This document shows positions 34,071 through 46,094 of a stretch of DNA of 64,000 nt, one piece after another. Each line of letters starts with the position of its first letter. The first letter of the stretch is position 1. Below the pieces are notes generated by a model. That model was not told where the DNA came from. It saw only the letters and a list, made by a program, of their open reading frames with translations, and ran no database searches. Position numbers and translations under genes: made by a program. This stretch comes from Cryptomeria japonica (Eukaryota; Streptophyta; Pinopsida; Cupressales; Cupressaceae). The stretch lies in the NCBI RefSeq assembly GCF_030272615.1, contig NC_081413.1, forward strand, positions 335,150,302 through 335,214,301, given 5' to 3'.

Positions 34071-34620
34071 TTGATGGGTCATACACATAGCATGGACCGG
34101 GGGTAGGTATTTTATTCATCACTATTGAAGGACACACTATTCTAAGATCTTACAGATTGGTGTTTGTTGCACAAATAACATAGTTGAGTACAAATCTCTA
34201 GTAACAGGCATCAAAGTGGTCATATAATGGAAGATCACAGAGTTAAAAGTCTATGGAGACTCTTAATTGGTCATTAATTAGGTTAATGATTATTATAAAA
34301 AAAAGGATGACAAGTTGATGCCCTACAAGAGAATGGTGGATGACTTCAAGAAGTACTTTGTAGACATCAAATTTTAACAGATCCCAAGATTAGATAATAA
34401 AGTTGTAGATGACATGGCAACCATTGCCTCACTCCTGCAAATACCAGACAAACATAATCGTTATGAATTCATGGTAGAGCAATTGTTTTCCCCTACCTAC
34501 GACAATCCTGAATCCTAAGTCATATGCCACATAGTTGGTTCTGACTCACCACTCTATGGAAAGATTTATGCTTACCTTAAAAATAATACCATTTCATCGA
34601 ATCTATCTAAAAACTAGAAA
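34071..34620 (+). pseudogene. Second RNase H-like domain, heavily decayed (element D)
   Basis: After YFDGSYT come a stop and HGPGVGILFIT, frame changes, then VYGDS, LMPYKRMVDDFKKYF and ATIASLLQIP in separate frames. The order matches the aRNH of A, C and E. Too broken to judge catalytic residues. Confidence 0.6.
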
Positions 34621-35810
34621 CGCAAATTTATTCATCAAGTAGCCTACTACACCCTAACTACTGACACATTTTACCATCAAGGTCTTTATGGTACTCTTCT
34701 TCGATGTCTTGATCGTAATGAATCTAAAACTGCCTTGCAATAACTTTAGGAAGGTATTTGTGGAACAGATTCAAGTGGTCCTACTTTATCTAAGAAACTT
34801 CTAAGGATGGGATATTATTGGCCGACCATGGAAAATAAATCATACCAGTTTGCAAGAAAATGTCCAAAAATGCCAAATTCATGGCAATCTTATACATGCA
34901 TCGGCACAGGAGCTGCAACCATTCACTACATCATGGCCTTTCTGTCAACGTGGACTCAATTTAGTGGACAATATTCATCCTTTCTCATCAAATAGACATA
35001 AGTTCATCATCACCACCACTGAATATTTTACAAAGTGGATAGAGGTCATTCCATTAACTATGGTTACCAACAAGCAGATATCCTCTTTGATCTTGAATTA
35101 TCTCATTTGTCGATATGGAATTCCTAGTTCCATTATCACTGATAATGGAAGACCATTCAAGAATCAAGATGTAACAGAACTATGCGAGCAATTCCATATC
35201 TAGCATTATTTCTCCACACCTTATTATCCACAAGGGAATGGCCAAGTAGAGGCCTCAAACAAAACCATTCTAAAAATCCTCAAGAAAATAGTAAATGAGG
35301 TTGGTCGTGATTGGCATGTCCAACTCAACTTGACATTATGCGCCTACAGAACTAGCATCTACACACCTACAAGAGCTACACCATACTCACTTGTGTATGA
35401 ATCAAAGGCTATTATACCTATTGAGGTCGAGATTCCATCACTCAAAGTATCATTGAAGGGATTCATTTTGAATGAGGAATATCAGGTAAATAGACTGCAA
35501 GAGTTAGAGTTGCTAGATGAGCACCGACAACGTTCTTTTGATCACCTCAAAGCGTATCAACAACACATGTGCAAGAGCTACAACCAAAAATTAAAACCAA
35601 GGGCATTTCAAATTGGTGACTTGGTACTAAAGGAAAATCCCCGCAATCAACATGATCGAGAAAAGAAGGGCAAGTTTGAACCGAATTGGCTAGGTCAATT
35701 TTGTCATCATATCAAGGTATAGATCAGGAGCATATCAATTATCTACATCAGAAGGGGACCTATTTGAAAAACCTAGCAATAGGATTCATCTCAAAAGTTT
35801 CTATAAATGA
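34621..35810 (+). pseudogene. Integrase (element D)
   Basis: VQKCQIHGNLIHASAQEL (zinc region end), then RGLNLVDNIHPFSSNRHKFI, where the first catalytic Asp is Asn; IITDNGRPFKNQ and GNGQVEASNK keep the other two. Then WHVQLNLTLCAYRTSI, PIEVEIPSLKVSLKG and GDLVLKENPRN. A frameshift near 35695 breaks the LGxYIV motif. A TAG at 35201 interrupts (FHI, stop, HYFS). Confidence 0.8.
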
Positions 35811-35915
35811 GTTTTCCAATGCATGGATAAGGAAAAAATACAAAAAAAACCCAAAATGAAGAAAAATACAAAAAAAATCATCATAAAAATCAAAAAGTGC
35901 AAATAAAAACAAGTA

Positions 35916-35937
35916 GTGAAAACCTAGCAATAGGTGC
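35916..35937 (+). repeat. GTGAAAACCT hairpin motif (element D)
   Basis: GTGAAAACCTA, loop GCAA (a GNRA-type tetraloop), TAGGTGC. The fourth stem pair is A-U, where A and C have C-G or G-C. Confidence 0.7.
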
Positions 35938-36799
35938 TATTTGTGATAGATAAAATCTTCTATCTATTAGGACATATATCATATCTTTTGAATCCATCTA
36001 ATCTAATCCATTGACAAAGATTCACCAAACTTTTAAAAATAGAACACAATCTTGAACACACTTAGTGTAGTCATTGTCCTTGATTATCCAAAAAGTTATC
36101 TGTATCATATATCATCATGGCTTGGTGATCAGTATACATATCCATTATAAAAAGTAGTGTCTAAGGCTAGGGGAAAAGATCATGACTTCGTTGGGGGAAA
36201 CTCACCTTTTCGACTAGGAAAATAGACAATCAAACACACAAGCATAAATCTACCAAACACAAATGCAAATCATGACTATCAATGGTAAACATCAAACAAA
36301 AACTAGATGTACAAATTGATTTCAACAACACAAGGATACATTTGCAAGATGTCTTATTTGACAATTACATGGGGTAACATGAAGGTTTACCTATGATAGT
36401 TTTTGATTTTTTTTATCATATCTCCTAAGTGACTCAAGGATATTTTAAAGACTAGAGATGCAAGGAAGGAGATTGATATTTTCTTAGTCTTCTACTTGTG
36501 AGTAAAACCTTATTACTATGAAAAATTGTATTAAGACATGATCGAGAAACATATCACTGAGGACATTTTTGGATTTGTATAGGACAAAGATTAACTCTTG
36601 CCTATTTTATGCAAGCAACACTCAGTTCGTCTTGGTTCAATTATACCTTGACGCTTGTGTCATCTTGCAATATTAAAATCCATATAAGTTATACTCAGGT
36701 CATCATGGTTCAAATATGTCATGCTTCTTGTATTAACTTTCAACATTAAAAGATCTCAAAGATGATAAAAGGGAAGCACTACAAATTTGATCGAAAGGA

Positions 36800-37420
36800 T
36801 GACTATCTTAGAGGGTACATTTCATATCATTTAAACATGCATTTAGTTGCATTATCATCTCATGTAAAAGTGCATTCAATTGCAGTTTTCATATCAGATA
36901 AGGGCATTATCATTTGCATTTCATTTCATTTAGTATCATTAATCACTTCATATCATTAGTGTTATTTCATTTAGTATCATTTAATTTAGTATCATTTCAT
37001 TTAGATTTCATATCATCTAAAACCATATCATTGCATTTAGTGTCATTAACATTTAATTGCATTTCATATCATTTAAAGTGCATTTAGTTTCATTTTTCAT
37101 ATCATATAATGGCATTATCATTCATATAATTCAATTTGCATTTAGGGACATTAACACATTATTTTACATTTGGTATCATTAGTATCATTATCAATGCATT
37201 TCATATCATAAATATCAGGACATTGGTATCATTTCATTAGTATCATATCATTTTAGTATCATATCATTTAAGTATCATATCATTATAGTATCATAATTTA
37301 AGTACCATTTCATTTAAATAATTGCATTTAATATCATTTCATTAGTATCATTTCATATCATATCATTTAGTTACATATCATTACTATTAGTACTTTTAGC
37401 AAGATATCAAAGCATTTATT
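36800..37420 (+). repeat. Low-complexity TATCATTT repeats
   Basis: Dozens of copies of 10-16 bp variants such as AGTATCATTTCATTT and CATATCATTTA. The repeat is too irregular to define a unit. Confidence 0.75.
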
Positions 37421-37971
37421 ATTTATCATCATCCAAAACATTAAAAAGCATGTTATAGAGAATAATCATATCAACATCACATCTGCATACACATCATCTA
37501 CACATGCATACATATGCACATCAATCATAAATCATCATTTGCATACATCAGAAAAAATATACATATATCACCTTCAAAACATATAGATCACATCATCATT
37601 GAATCATATCATCACGCACATCACGTAGATATCATCTGCAACATAAAAATAGAATCATGCACATAAAAATCTAGATCGTCAAAGTAAATGCATCCATAGC
37701 GCATATAAGCATATCATCATGCATAAAGTAACCCATGTGGATCCAAAGGAAAGTCGCTAAGTCATGTCAGAATGAATCAATTGAAAGAATAAATGTCCAC
37801 AGTCCGTGGATATCATCTCATAAATAGAATGTACAAATAGATCTGAATCATCACTATAAATCAAAGTGTACATCATATTATATCAAAATGATCAAAATAA
37901 ATATATCAATGTCTACATCTCATCAAAGGAATACATCAAAATGATCAAAATACATCAAAATGAGGGGCAAT

Positions 37972-40155
37972 CTAAGAGTGGATGTCACCCAAATCTGCTA
38001 GCTTGGCAACCAAACCACCACCTATACCTGTAGGACCTGCACCTGTATCGTCACCATCGAGATCTCTCCTAGGTCCCAAGACTCCTTGGCTAGCCTCATG
38101 TCTTTGAGATCTCCCACACTGAGAACTCGATACATAGGATGGTGCTTGTCTCTCTGGAGGCACGACCTGATGATAAAGACTTTGATAGTTCTCTACTCAC
38201 TCTGACTATTGCATAAGATCTCTCATGGTATCTCTCATCAGGACCTGAGCGGCTATCTTCTAGATGGTTTACATGAGCTACTCAGCATGGCCCTACCACT
38301 CTATCTTTGTATCTCGCTCAGTGGTGAGTCAAGCGATCTAAGTCTGTGCAGCTTGTATCCCTTGTCATGTTGTATCCCTCTCTAAAGTAAGGGAGGTAAC
38401 CTCTCTCTATAGATAGGATATCTATGCTTGTTCCTATGTCAGCTAACCCCATAACCCTTGTACCATTGACTGTAAGGCAGCTATCTGTGCCTACTGCTGA
38501 TGAGGAGGCACTAAAATCTATACAACCGATGACTATGATGGTTGTCGATCTTGGGCAACCTGTGCAGGAGTAACCTGTATGGGGCAACAGGTGGCCTCAT
38601 GTATAGCCTCCTCCACCTAATAAATGGTTTTAGATCCTCCTTGTCCTCCTCTTCCCCAAGACCCCCCATCCCACCCATAACTTCCTTCTCTGACTCCTCT
38701 GACTCCATCTCCTCCTTAGATGACCCCTCAATCTCCTCTAAATCCGAATCCTCACCTCCTCCTCCCCCTATTGCCTTCCCTAGCTACAATGGACATCCCT
38801 GACCTAGATCCTATCACCATCCCCCACCTCTCCCAATCACACTGTGACCTCACCCTACATCTCCTCCTCCATCACCAGCTCCGTCTATGCCTCCACCATC
38901 TCCCCCTCAGTTGATCCAACCTCTAGCTCTACCAATCCTACCACCTGCCCTACCTCTACCTCTCCCTCAACCTCATCTACCACCCCTTTGTCCTCCTGGC
39001 CCACCCTCAACATCATCCTTTTCCACCTCCTCTAAAGGTGGTACTGGCATCCCTGACCCTGTCAATTATAGGAATGGATGCTTTGCAAAATACTGCGCAT
39101 ATTGTGCAGTCATCCCTACATCCACCAACCCCAAGCGCATCTCCCACCATACTTGTGGAAGTGAATAGAACTCTGCATGTGCTATGTCAAAATCCAAGGT
39201 CGAACTCCAATTTGTCCTCTTCTTATGCACTCAGGCATATATGGCGGTACCCTGAGGCATCCCCTGGGTACAACCAAACTGTCGGTACACATGACTCAAA
39301 ATAAATCGCTCGACCACATAGGGGGTTTTCCCTATCAGGTACCTTCTGTGAAATAACATAGGGATCTCTGTTGCATCCTCAGCCAAAGCCTCACAATCCA
39401 TATAGGGTCTCCATATCACTAAATCCATATCATCCAAGACCCGTCTCCAATACTCCAACTTCCTAAGCATAGGATAGGAAGCTGCTTGTTGATACATAAA
39501 CAAATATGGCAGCCCAACTGGCTGTGATCTCTCGACCACCGGTCTGATCACTGCTATATGCTTCTTGGCCCAAATATGAACAAGTGTCACCCCTGTTGAC
39601 AAACTTGCTACCTCATCATATACAACCTGGTGAAAATCATGGTACAGGTGGGCCAACACACATATCCCCCATGCATACCATATCCTATGCACCACCATCT
39701 ACTGCAATACACAACCCCATCTAATGGAAAACCCATGTGACCTCCTATCTAGATAGATGAAGCCACCAATAAAACCTGCTAGTACCAAAGGCAACAACGC
39801 ATACTGATCAACCATGTTCTGCCATGCGATCGAGTATCCATTGATTTGTGGATCACCAAAAACCTATCGAAGTGCCTCTGTGCCTCCCTACTCCTCAACA
39901 TCATAGGTGACCAACTCACTTGTGATATGAATCTGTAGGATCTGATGTTCTGATCTCTCCAGTTGGCAGATGAAAGGTGTTATGATCACTATGCCACCTC
40001 TCCGCTAATGCAGTTAGTAGAGCCCTATTCTTTTGATAACACAACATGAACAAGATGTGAGGTAATCCACATGCAAGAATAACCACTCTATCATCATCTG
40101 TGAGATCTCTCCTCCTGGAAAACATCTTTGGGTATCGCTCTTGAGACATCAACAC
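37972..40155 (-). pseudogene. Antisense PMD gene, divergent and frameshifted (element D)
   Basis: N-terminal part to about 39960: LLTALAERWHSDHNTFHLPTGEI, the PMD core. Frame is then lost; ILQI...SELVTYDVEE and the following GG.EALRQVFGDP continue in another frame. 39698-39231 is open: WGICVLAHLYHDFHQVVYDE, WAKKHIAVIRPVVERSQP and MLRKLEYWRRVLDDMDLVIWRPY, the same order as A, B and C with low identity. The C-terminal part is Ser/Pro/acidic-rich. The start is uncertain: ATG at 40149, with a possible acceptor (TTGATTGTAG) just upstream at about 40168. I did not find exon 1. Confidence 0.6.
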
Positions 40156-40290
40156 ACCAAATGATGCCTACAATCAAAAGAATCAACACCATATCGGTTC
40201 TATCTATCAAACGGATTAATCATCAAGACTTAAATCAAACAAGTATTCTATCAACTCAATGTAAGATCTTAATCAATCTCATTGAGCCCT

Positions 40291-40613
40291 TATCAGTAAC
40301 GAAAGTCATGCTATCATTCATGAGTTTTGATCACAAACTCTTATCAAATCAGGTGGGTTCATCTTAGCCTATCCTATCAATGACAAAAGTCATGCTATCA
40401 TTCGAGAGTTTCAATCATAAAATCTTATCAAATCAGGTGGGTTCATCTTAGCCTATCCTATCAGTAACGACAGTCACATTATCATTCGGGAGTTTCAATC
40501 ATTTAATCTTATCCAATCAGGTGGGTTCATCTTAACCTATCCTATCAGTGACATTGATCACCCTATAAACTCAAGAGTTTTGATCTTAAACTCTTATCAA
40601 CATGGGAAGGTTC
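40291..40613 (+). repeat. 84-bp tandem repeat next to the LTR (about 3.8 units)
   Basis: Units start at 40291, 40375, 40459 and 40543, exactly 84 bp apart, each beginning TATCARTRAC; all but the last contain TTATC.AATCAGGTGGGTTCATCTTA. Most units contain a GAGTTT...AAACTC inverted repeat. The last unit ends at the LTR. Confidence 0.85.
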
Positions 40614-41856
40614 TATAGACACTTAAAGATAATTATTTTAATTCCTCACATAATTAATTAATTAATTAATTATGTTAATTCAAATTCTCCTCAATATTAA
40701 TTAAAATTAATATTGTCACTATAGTATGTAATTGATTTATTTAATAAATCAATCCCTCTCTTTATTCTTCTAAAAATTAAATCCTCATAAATCTTCCCCT
40801 TAGCTAATTAATTTCAATTAATTAGTTTACCTACATGATTTGTACAAATCATCTTCCTAATTCATCATTAACCTAATAAAGTCTTCTAGAAATTCCCTAA
40901 ACTCACTAAACCTTATTCTTCTACTTTTTAATTCCCTCCACTCATTCTCTCTCCTAGTCAAATCCTCCTACAAATCCTATCCCACTTTATATTTCCTCTA
41001 ATCCCCCTCCTAATGAGTTGCTAGTGGCTAATCATCATGATTAGCCACAAAGTCAACTCCTTGTCCCTTCCATCCAACCACTATCTTTAAATGCTCTTTT
41101 CCTAGGTGAATGTGAGATTTTTAAAATCTCACATTCCTCTAGGCATCTCCTCTCCCAAGGAATTTTTAATTACTTCTTATTCCTCCAATCCCCATGATCA
41201 TCCCTTTTTGGATAATTTTAAATTCCCCCTCCCCATTCTTCAAGGAATGTCACATCCCTTGCTCTTCTCAAGGCACATTGGGAAGTCTTTCCAATCAACC
41301 TTGAGGAGCGTGGAGACAAGAAATGCCTTTAAGGCATATCTCTTGGTCTCCACACCCTCTCTTGCGCCTTGTGTGAGATCACAAGAAATCCTAGGCCTTC
41401 ATCTTGAATCCATCCTAGCCATCCATTCTTTCTCTCCTCTTCCTATAAATTGAGGACTCCATCCCTTCATTATTCATCTCCAAGCTTAGTAATCTTATGC
41501 TGCTAGTTTGTGCCTAGAAAAGTTATCTTAGCTTTCTTACCATGCCAAAATCATCTCCCATCCATACTTGGTCATCTCATCCCTATCATCCCTCAAGATC
41601 CATCTCATTTGTGCACAACATTGGAGAGCCATCCACATCAAGCAAGCAAAAGGAGCACATCAAGTGGAACATCATCAAGGGGCACCTTCACTTCATCAAG
41701 GTCATCCCGAAGGTGAAGGTATAAGGTTTGTGAGGTATATGCATCTCATTCTTCTTTTTGTGTAATTCAAATTATGTCTTTTGATTTCATATGTTTCTAT
41801 AATTGATTTGCATGATTTGCTAACTATTCTACCTCATCAATCTTTTCCCCTCTTCA
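40614..41856 (+). repeat. LTR between elements D and E (1243 bp)
   Basis: Starts TATAGACACTT and ends CCCCTCTTCA. Ends are fixed by the solo LTR 46095-47215, which has a target duplication. A TATA box (CTATAAATTGAGG) lies at 41444-41450. A PBS-like sequence follows at once, so it acts as 5' LTR of E. D's interior runs directly up to it, so it may also be D's 3' LTR. Confidence 0.8.
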
Positions 41857-41880
41857 TTTTGGCATGCTTGGTGGGACCCA
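41857..41880 (+). promoter_or_regulatory. Primer-binding site region of element E
   Basis: TTTTGGCATGCTTGGTGGGA directly follows the LTR. Its layout resembles gypsy PBS regions of the TTTTGGCGCC..TGTCGGGGAC kind, but I cannot name the tRNA. Confidence 0.5.
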
Positions 41881-41984
41881 CGTCCCTAAAAACTAACATT
41901 TTTTGTGAGATGTGAGACGCAAGTTCTAGAACAATGTGAGAGACTGCAAATCAGCTCGAGTGACTCGGGTTTAGCGCGACAGAA

Positions 41985-42485
41985 ATCCTATTTCGGTGCG
42001 TGCGCAGGCGCATCAGTGCGAGGGCAAGCGTATTGGCACGACCGCCTCATAACTTTAAAAATTTTCTCGCTCTATTAAAATTTTCAAAATTTTCTACTCT
42101 TTATCTATTTATTTACCTTGTGCGCATGCATTTTGGTGCGAGCGTAGGCGTTTTGGCTCGAGTGATTTTAGTCAGCATGACCGTTTTTATAAAATTCCTG
42201 CTCTGTTGTTTAAATTTGAATTTTGAAACTTTTTGCCCTCTAATTTGTCAGGTTTTTGTTTTAAGGGTTTCAGCGCAAGTGCAGGCATTTTGACGTGGGC
42301 GTGGGCATTTCAGTGCAAGTGCTTGAGATCAGCACGATAGACAGGTATAAAACCCTTCTCTATTCCCTGTTTACTGTTATTTTTTTTTGTTGGTTTTGGT
42401 TAGTACAACACGCACACATGCGTTTCAACGCCTATGCAGGCACTTCAACATGGCTGACTACACTTCAGCGTGTGCACTGTATGTG
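41985..42485 (+). repeat. GC-rich repeats in the leader of element E
   Basis: Four degenerate copies, roughly 125-150 bp apart (about 41996, 42120, 42272, 42408), of a block with GTGCGAGCGTAGGCGTTTTGGC-like sequence alternating with AT-rich stretches such as AAATTTTC. Many CG sites have become TG or CA in later copies. Confidence 0.65.
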
Positions 42486-44297
42486 CAGTACAGTAAGTAC
42501 TAATTTCCTTTTTTTTAGTTTTTCTATTTGATTCGACTGTCGACGACCTAAAAAAAAAACTACTAATCCATTTTTTGTAGGTTGCCTAGGAGACTCAACC
42601 AAACATTGTGCTTGTAATTTTTTTAACTAGGCACCTAGATGATAATTAAAGGGTGAATGAACCATTGTTTAATGTCTTTTAAGAAAAGTGTAAAGGTAGG
42701 AGAGTATGCTTTCATCTAGCTAGACGATCAAAAATCCAGACCCTCCAACCTTTTCTTGTTTGATTGTGTGTTTATCCATAGCGGGCCTGCCCTCCCAACT
42801 TTCTCTTTGAGAAGGTAAGAGAAGAACAACCCAAGTGAGTACACCCAAACCTAGGGTTCCCAACTCACTATAATAAATAGGCCATTGACTTTGAAAGGGT
42901 CAATGGTTGGGGCTATATGAGAGTTCACTCTCACATTGGGCGCTTGGTAGGATCCTAGAGATCTCAATCACGCTTGCGTGACTGCTAAGTTCTTGGTGCT
43001 TCTTTGGGCTATAGGCCTCAATTGCACTTGCACAACTGCAAAGGGTAGCTCCTAATGGGAAGACTTACTAAACACCTTGTTCATAGTGGCCAAAAACCTT
43101 CTAGTCATTGGTTTAGGAGGTCGGACCTCTGAAGTTGCCCATATTTTTACGACCCTTAGTAGAGACACAAAGTTCGCCATGAGGAGTTTTCATGGGAATT
43201 GATGCTTGGCTGCCCTAGAGAAGTGAGTGCTCTGGAGGGGAGCCAGTGGAGTCAAGCATCTAAGTGTCTGCTTTGGGTAAGCATAGCTGGGACACCAATT
43301 GGGATCCAATGACTATTGTCCTTGCTAGCCTTAAGAGTATTGTATATGAGCATGAGTGTCTTTGAGTTAAAATGCATTTTCTCATTATGTTTGCTTTGTT
43401 TGATACATACTTGCCAAGAGTAGACTAAAAACATGTCATTATCCTCAAACACTTTGCAAAAACACTTGTCAAGACACAAACAATTATCCAAGTCCTTACC
43501 CACAAAGTCCAAAATTGCGTCAAAACTCTGTCCATCCCATGTCTCATAAGCCCAAGTGAGAAAACTAAGAGTCCATGCCCTCCATCAAGGTTTAGATTCA
43601 TCCTTTAAAACACCAACTATCATCAAAATCAGGGTGGTCATGTCCCTTCATACAACTTGCCATTCGAACCAATCATCTATTGAGTCATGTTCATGCCAAG
43701 AATAACCTAGTCATCAAGCATCTTCTAGTCTTCACTATCATACCTCTTCAATCAATCATCCTCAAAATCCTAAGGACTTAGCACATCAAATCAATCTACC
43801 TCCACTATCAAATCAATTATCATAATCCAAATCCAATCATCCTTTAATCCAATTTAACCTCACATTAAGGTTGCATACCTTGTGAAGTTCCATTTAGACC
43901 TCAACATTAATCAATTGGCTCTTGTGCTTGAAGAAGAATCCTCTCCAAGTATCTTTTTCCTTATCCTTTTGAGTCGACCAAGACTCTTAACTTTTTCCTT
44001 TACTTTGCTTAGGGTCATTAGTCAACCCTTGGTGGAAAAAAGGCTTTTTTAAATCATTCCAAGGTCTAAATTCTACCCAACTTGGTCATTACCTTGATTG
44101 TGGTTTCATCTACTATCTAAAATCCTCATCCAAGGACTAAGGTGTCAATCCTAATCAAATCTGGGCTCTAATCCAAGAACCCCACCAAACAACAAAATCC
44201 CTTGTCATCAAAGACAAAATCCAAAATTCCACAAACATCTTGCTAAGTCCTTTCATCAAAGATTTCTTCCTCCAAGGTTTTCTAAGGTTATTCATGT
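42486..44297 (+). other. Untranslated leader of element E
   Basis: About 1.8 kb between the GC-rich repeats and the gag ATG without convincing coding capacity. Long leaders before gag occur in Tat-type elements. Nothing else recognised. Confidence 0.6.
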
Positions 44298-46094
44298 ATG
44301 GTCACAACTCGATCCCAAAAGAAAAAGATGGCTAAACAACAATATGACATGCCGGACATTAGTGTCCTATATGAAGATCCCACACAAGATCCTACACAAA
44401 GTGGGCAACCTAGAAATCAAGATCAAAGCCAAAATCCTAATATGGTTAGCAAAGATGAACTCTCTCCAGAAGTGCAAACTTTCTTAGCAGACTCTTAGAA
44501 CTAAGAGATGATTGAAAAAATCATCCAACATAATCCTACCGCACTTCTAAAAACTCTCCTTGAAAATGGAGCTCAACTTCCGCCTGAATTTGATAAATCC
44601 ACTCTCGACCAACAACCACAACGAGACCTTGCTCCCACACAAAATGCTGCACCTATTATTCAAACTCAATCAATTGCAGCCCCTCCAATCATATAAACTC
44701 AATCAATGCCACCCGCGGCACGTCCCACCATGGTCTCCATCCCACCTTCTTCCTCTTCACCATCTATACCACTATCAAATCTGATCTCATCTATTCTCCA
44801 ACACACTTCTATACCACCTCCTTCCATTTAACCACATATTTCTATTCCACAAACTTCCCTTCCTGTCAACAATGTCGCAAATTTTATCTGGGCTGTACTC
44901 AATCCCGTCACAACAGTTTGTGGACCGCAACCAACTATCACCCAAATCCCTGCGACATCAGTCATCACATCTCACATTCTCGTCCCCTCATCATATAAAT
45001 ACATTGGTGGTGGTGCACCTTCCTTGACTCATCCAATTCTTGGGGCAAATACAATTCACCATCATCAAAATCCACAACAAGACCTCATCAAGGAAATTCA
45101 AGACATGAAAAATATCATCAAGGACATGAAAGGAGGGACTAACAAGAGGAAACCTTACTCATTTGAGGAATTTTGTCGTTGTCCTTATGACCCGTCTATA
45201 TCAATTGCACCTTACCCTCTAGGATTTGAGATTCCTAAGTTCACCAAGTATGAAGGCAAAGGAGACCCCCATGACCATGTTCGAGAATTTCACATCTTAT
45301 GTCAAGAAGTCTCCTATAGTGACCTATATCTTCGCCGACTCTTTCCCAAGAGTGTCACAGGAGATGCCCTCGCATGGTTCTCATCTCTACCATGAGGCTC
45401 CATTGTCTCCTTTCTAGACTTGGAAGAGAAATTTGTAGCTCACTATGCCTACAACATGGCTAATTACGTTTCTATGATGGACCTATGTAACACAAAACAA
45501 AGGCCCGAAGAGACTTTCACCAACTTCTTACAAAGATGATGACATATTATAAAAAAATTCCAGTGGGACATGCCAGAACAATATCAAATTGAATTATTTC
45601 AAAAGAACTTGGTACCCAAACTTTCAAGACCTTTGACGTCTTAATGTATCAAATCCTTCCAAAAATTGACCAATAAGGGCCTCTCCCTCGAACGTGTCTT
45701 TTTGGAGGAAGGAACCTTGAAACATTACTAGAAATCGACACAAAGTTCTTCCTCTTATCATAACGACAAGCCAAAATTTTGGTCTAAAAATAAAAATGTG
45801 GTCAACAATGGTGTAACTGATGCAAAGCAGGTCCAAACCGTGGCTGCTCCCCCAAAATCCACCACCAATAATCATCAATTCAATAATCAAAACAATCAAA
45901 ATCAATCCCAAAAACCTCACAACAATGTCTCAGTCCAGGGACGACCACCCCGATCAAATAACAGGACTCCAAGAGATTTCACTCCTCTTGCTGAGTCTAT
46001 TGAAATGGTGTTTCAAAAACTTGTCCAAGTAGGTGCAGTGGTTTTTCCGATCACCCACCCGTTTGACCCCAATCAATCCAAACCTAGATGGTAT
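44298..46094 (+). pseudogene. Gag, N-terminal and core part (element E)
   Basis: ATG at 44298: MVTTRSQKKKMAKQQYDMP, a familiar start of plant gypsy gag. A Pro/Ser/Gln-rich region follows, then the gag core (FEIPKFTKYEGKGDPHDHV, LRRLFPKSVTGDALAWFSSLP, MDLCNTKQRPEETFTNFLQR, FQKNLVPKLSR) and KPRWY before the solo LTR. Stops near 44496, 44502, 44694, 44828, 45393, 45537-45542, 45643 and 45729 break it. Confidence 0.85.

Larger units (their letters stand above)
35811..37971 (+). other. Post-pol spacer (element D)
   Basis: No gene. It starts A-rich, then a hairpin motif at 35916-35937, then AT-rich sequence. From about 36800 to 37420 it is dominated by variants of TATCATTTCATTTAG. The right end is the 3' flank of the antisense PMD gene. 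Confidence 0.65.
33165..40613 (+). mobile_element. Element D: Tat-type retrotransposon of a second family, cut inside RT
   Basis: Begins in RT just upstream of the catalytic box and runs through RNase H, aRNH, integrase, spacer, antisense PMD gene and an 84-bp tandem repeat to the LTR at 40614. Its pol resembles element E more than A, B or C (for example TTTEYFTKW and SKSGLTGRIAKW against SKAALTGITVKW). Position 33165 abuts the end of B's LTR, consistent with B having inserted into D. Confidence 0.75.

Noticed and set aside
38542-39168. Pro/Ser/Leu-rich plus-strand ORFs
   Set aside because: They are the reverse-strand shadow of the low-complexity C-terminal part of D's antisense PMD gene.
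41106-41765. ORFs inside the LTR
   Set aside because: They lie around the TATA box and leader of an LTR and are broken in the second copy (46095-47215).
42000-42531. ORFs of 97 and 78 codons in the leader of element E
   Set aside because: They span tandem repeats and have no recognisable domain.
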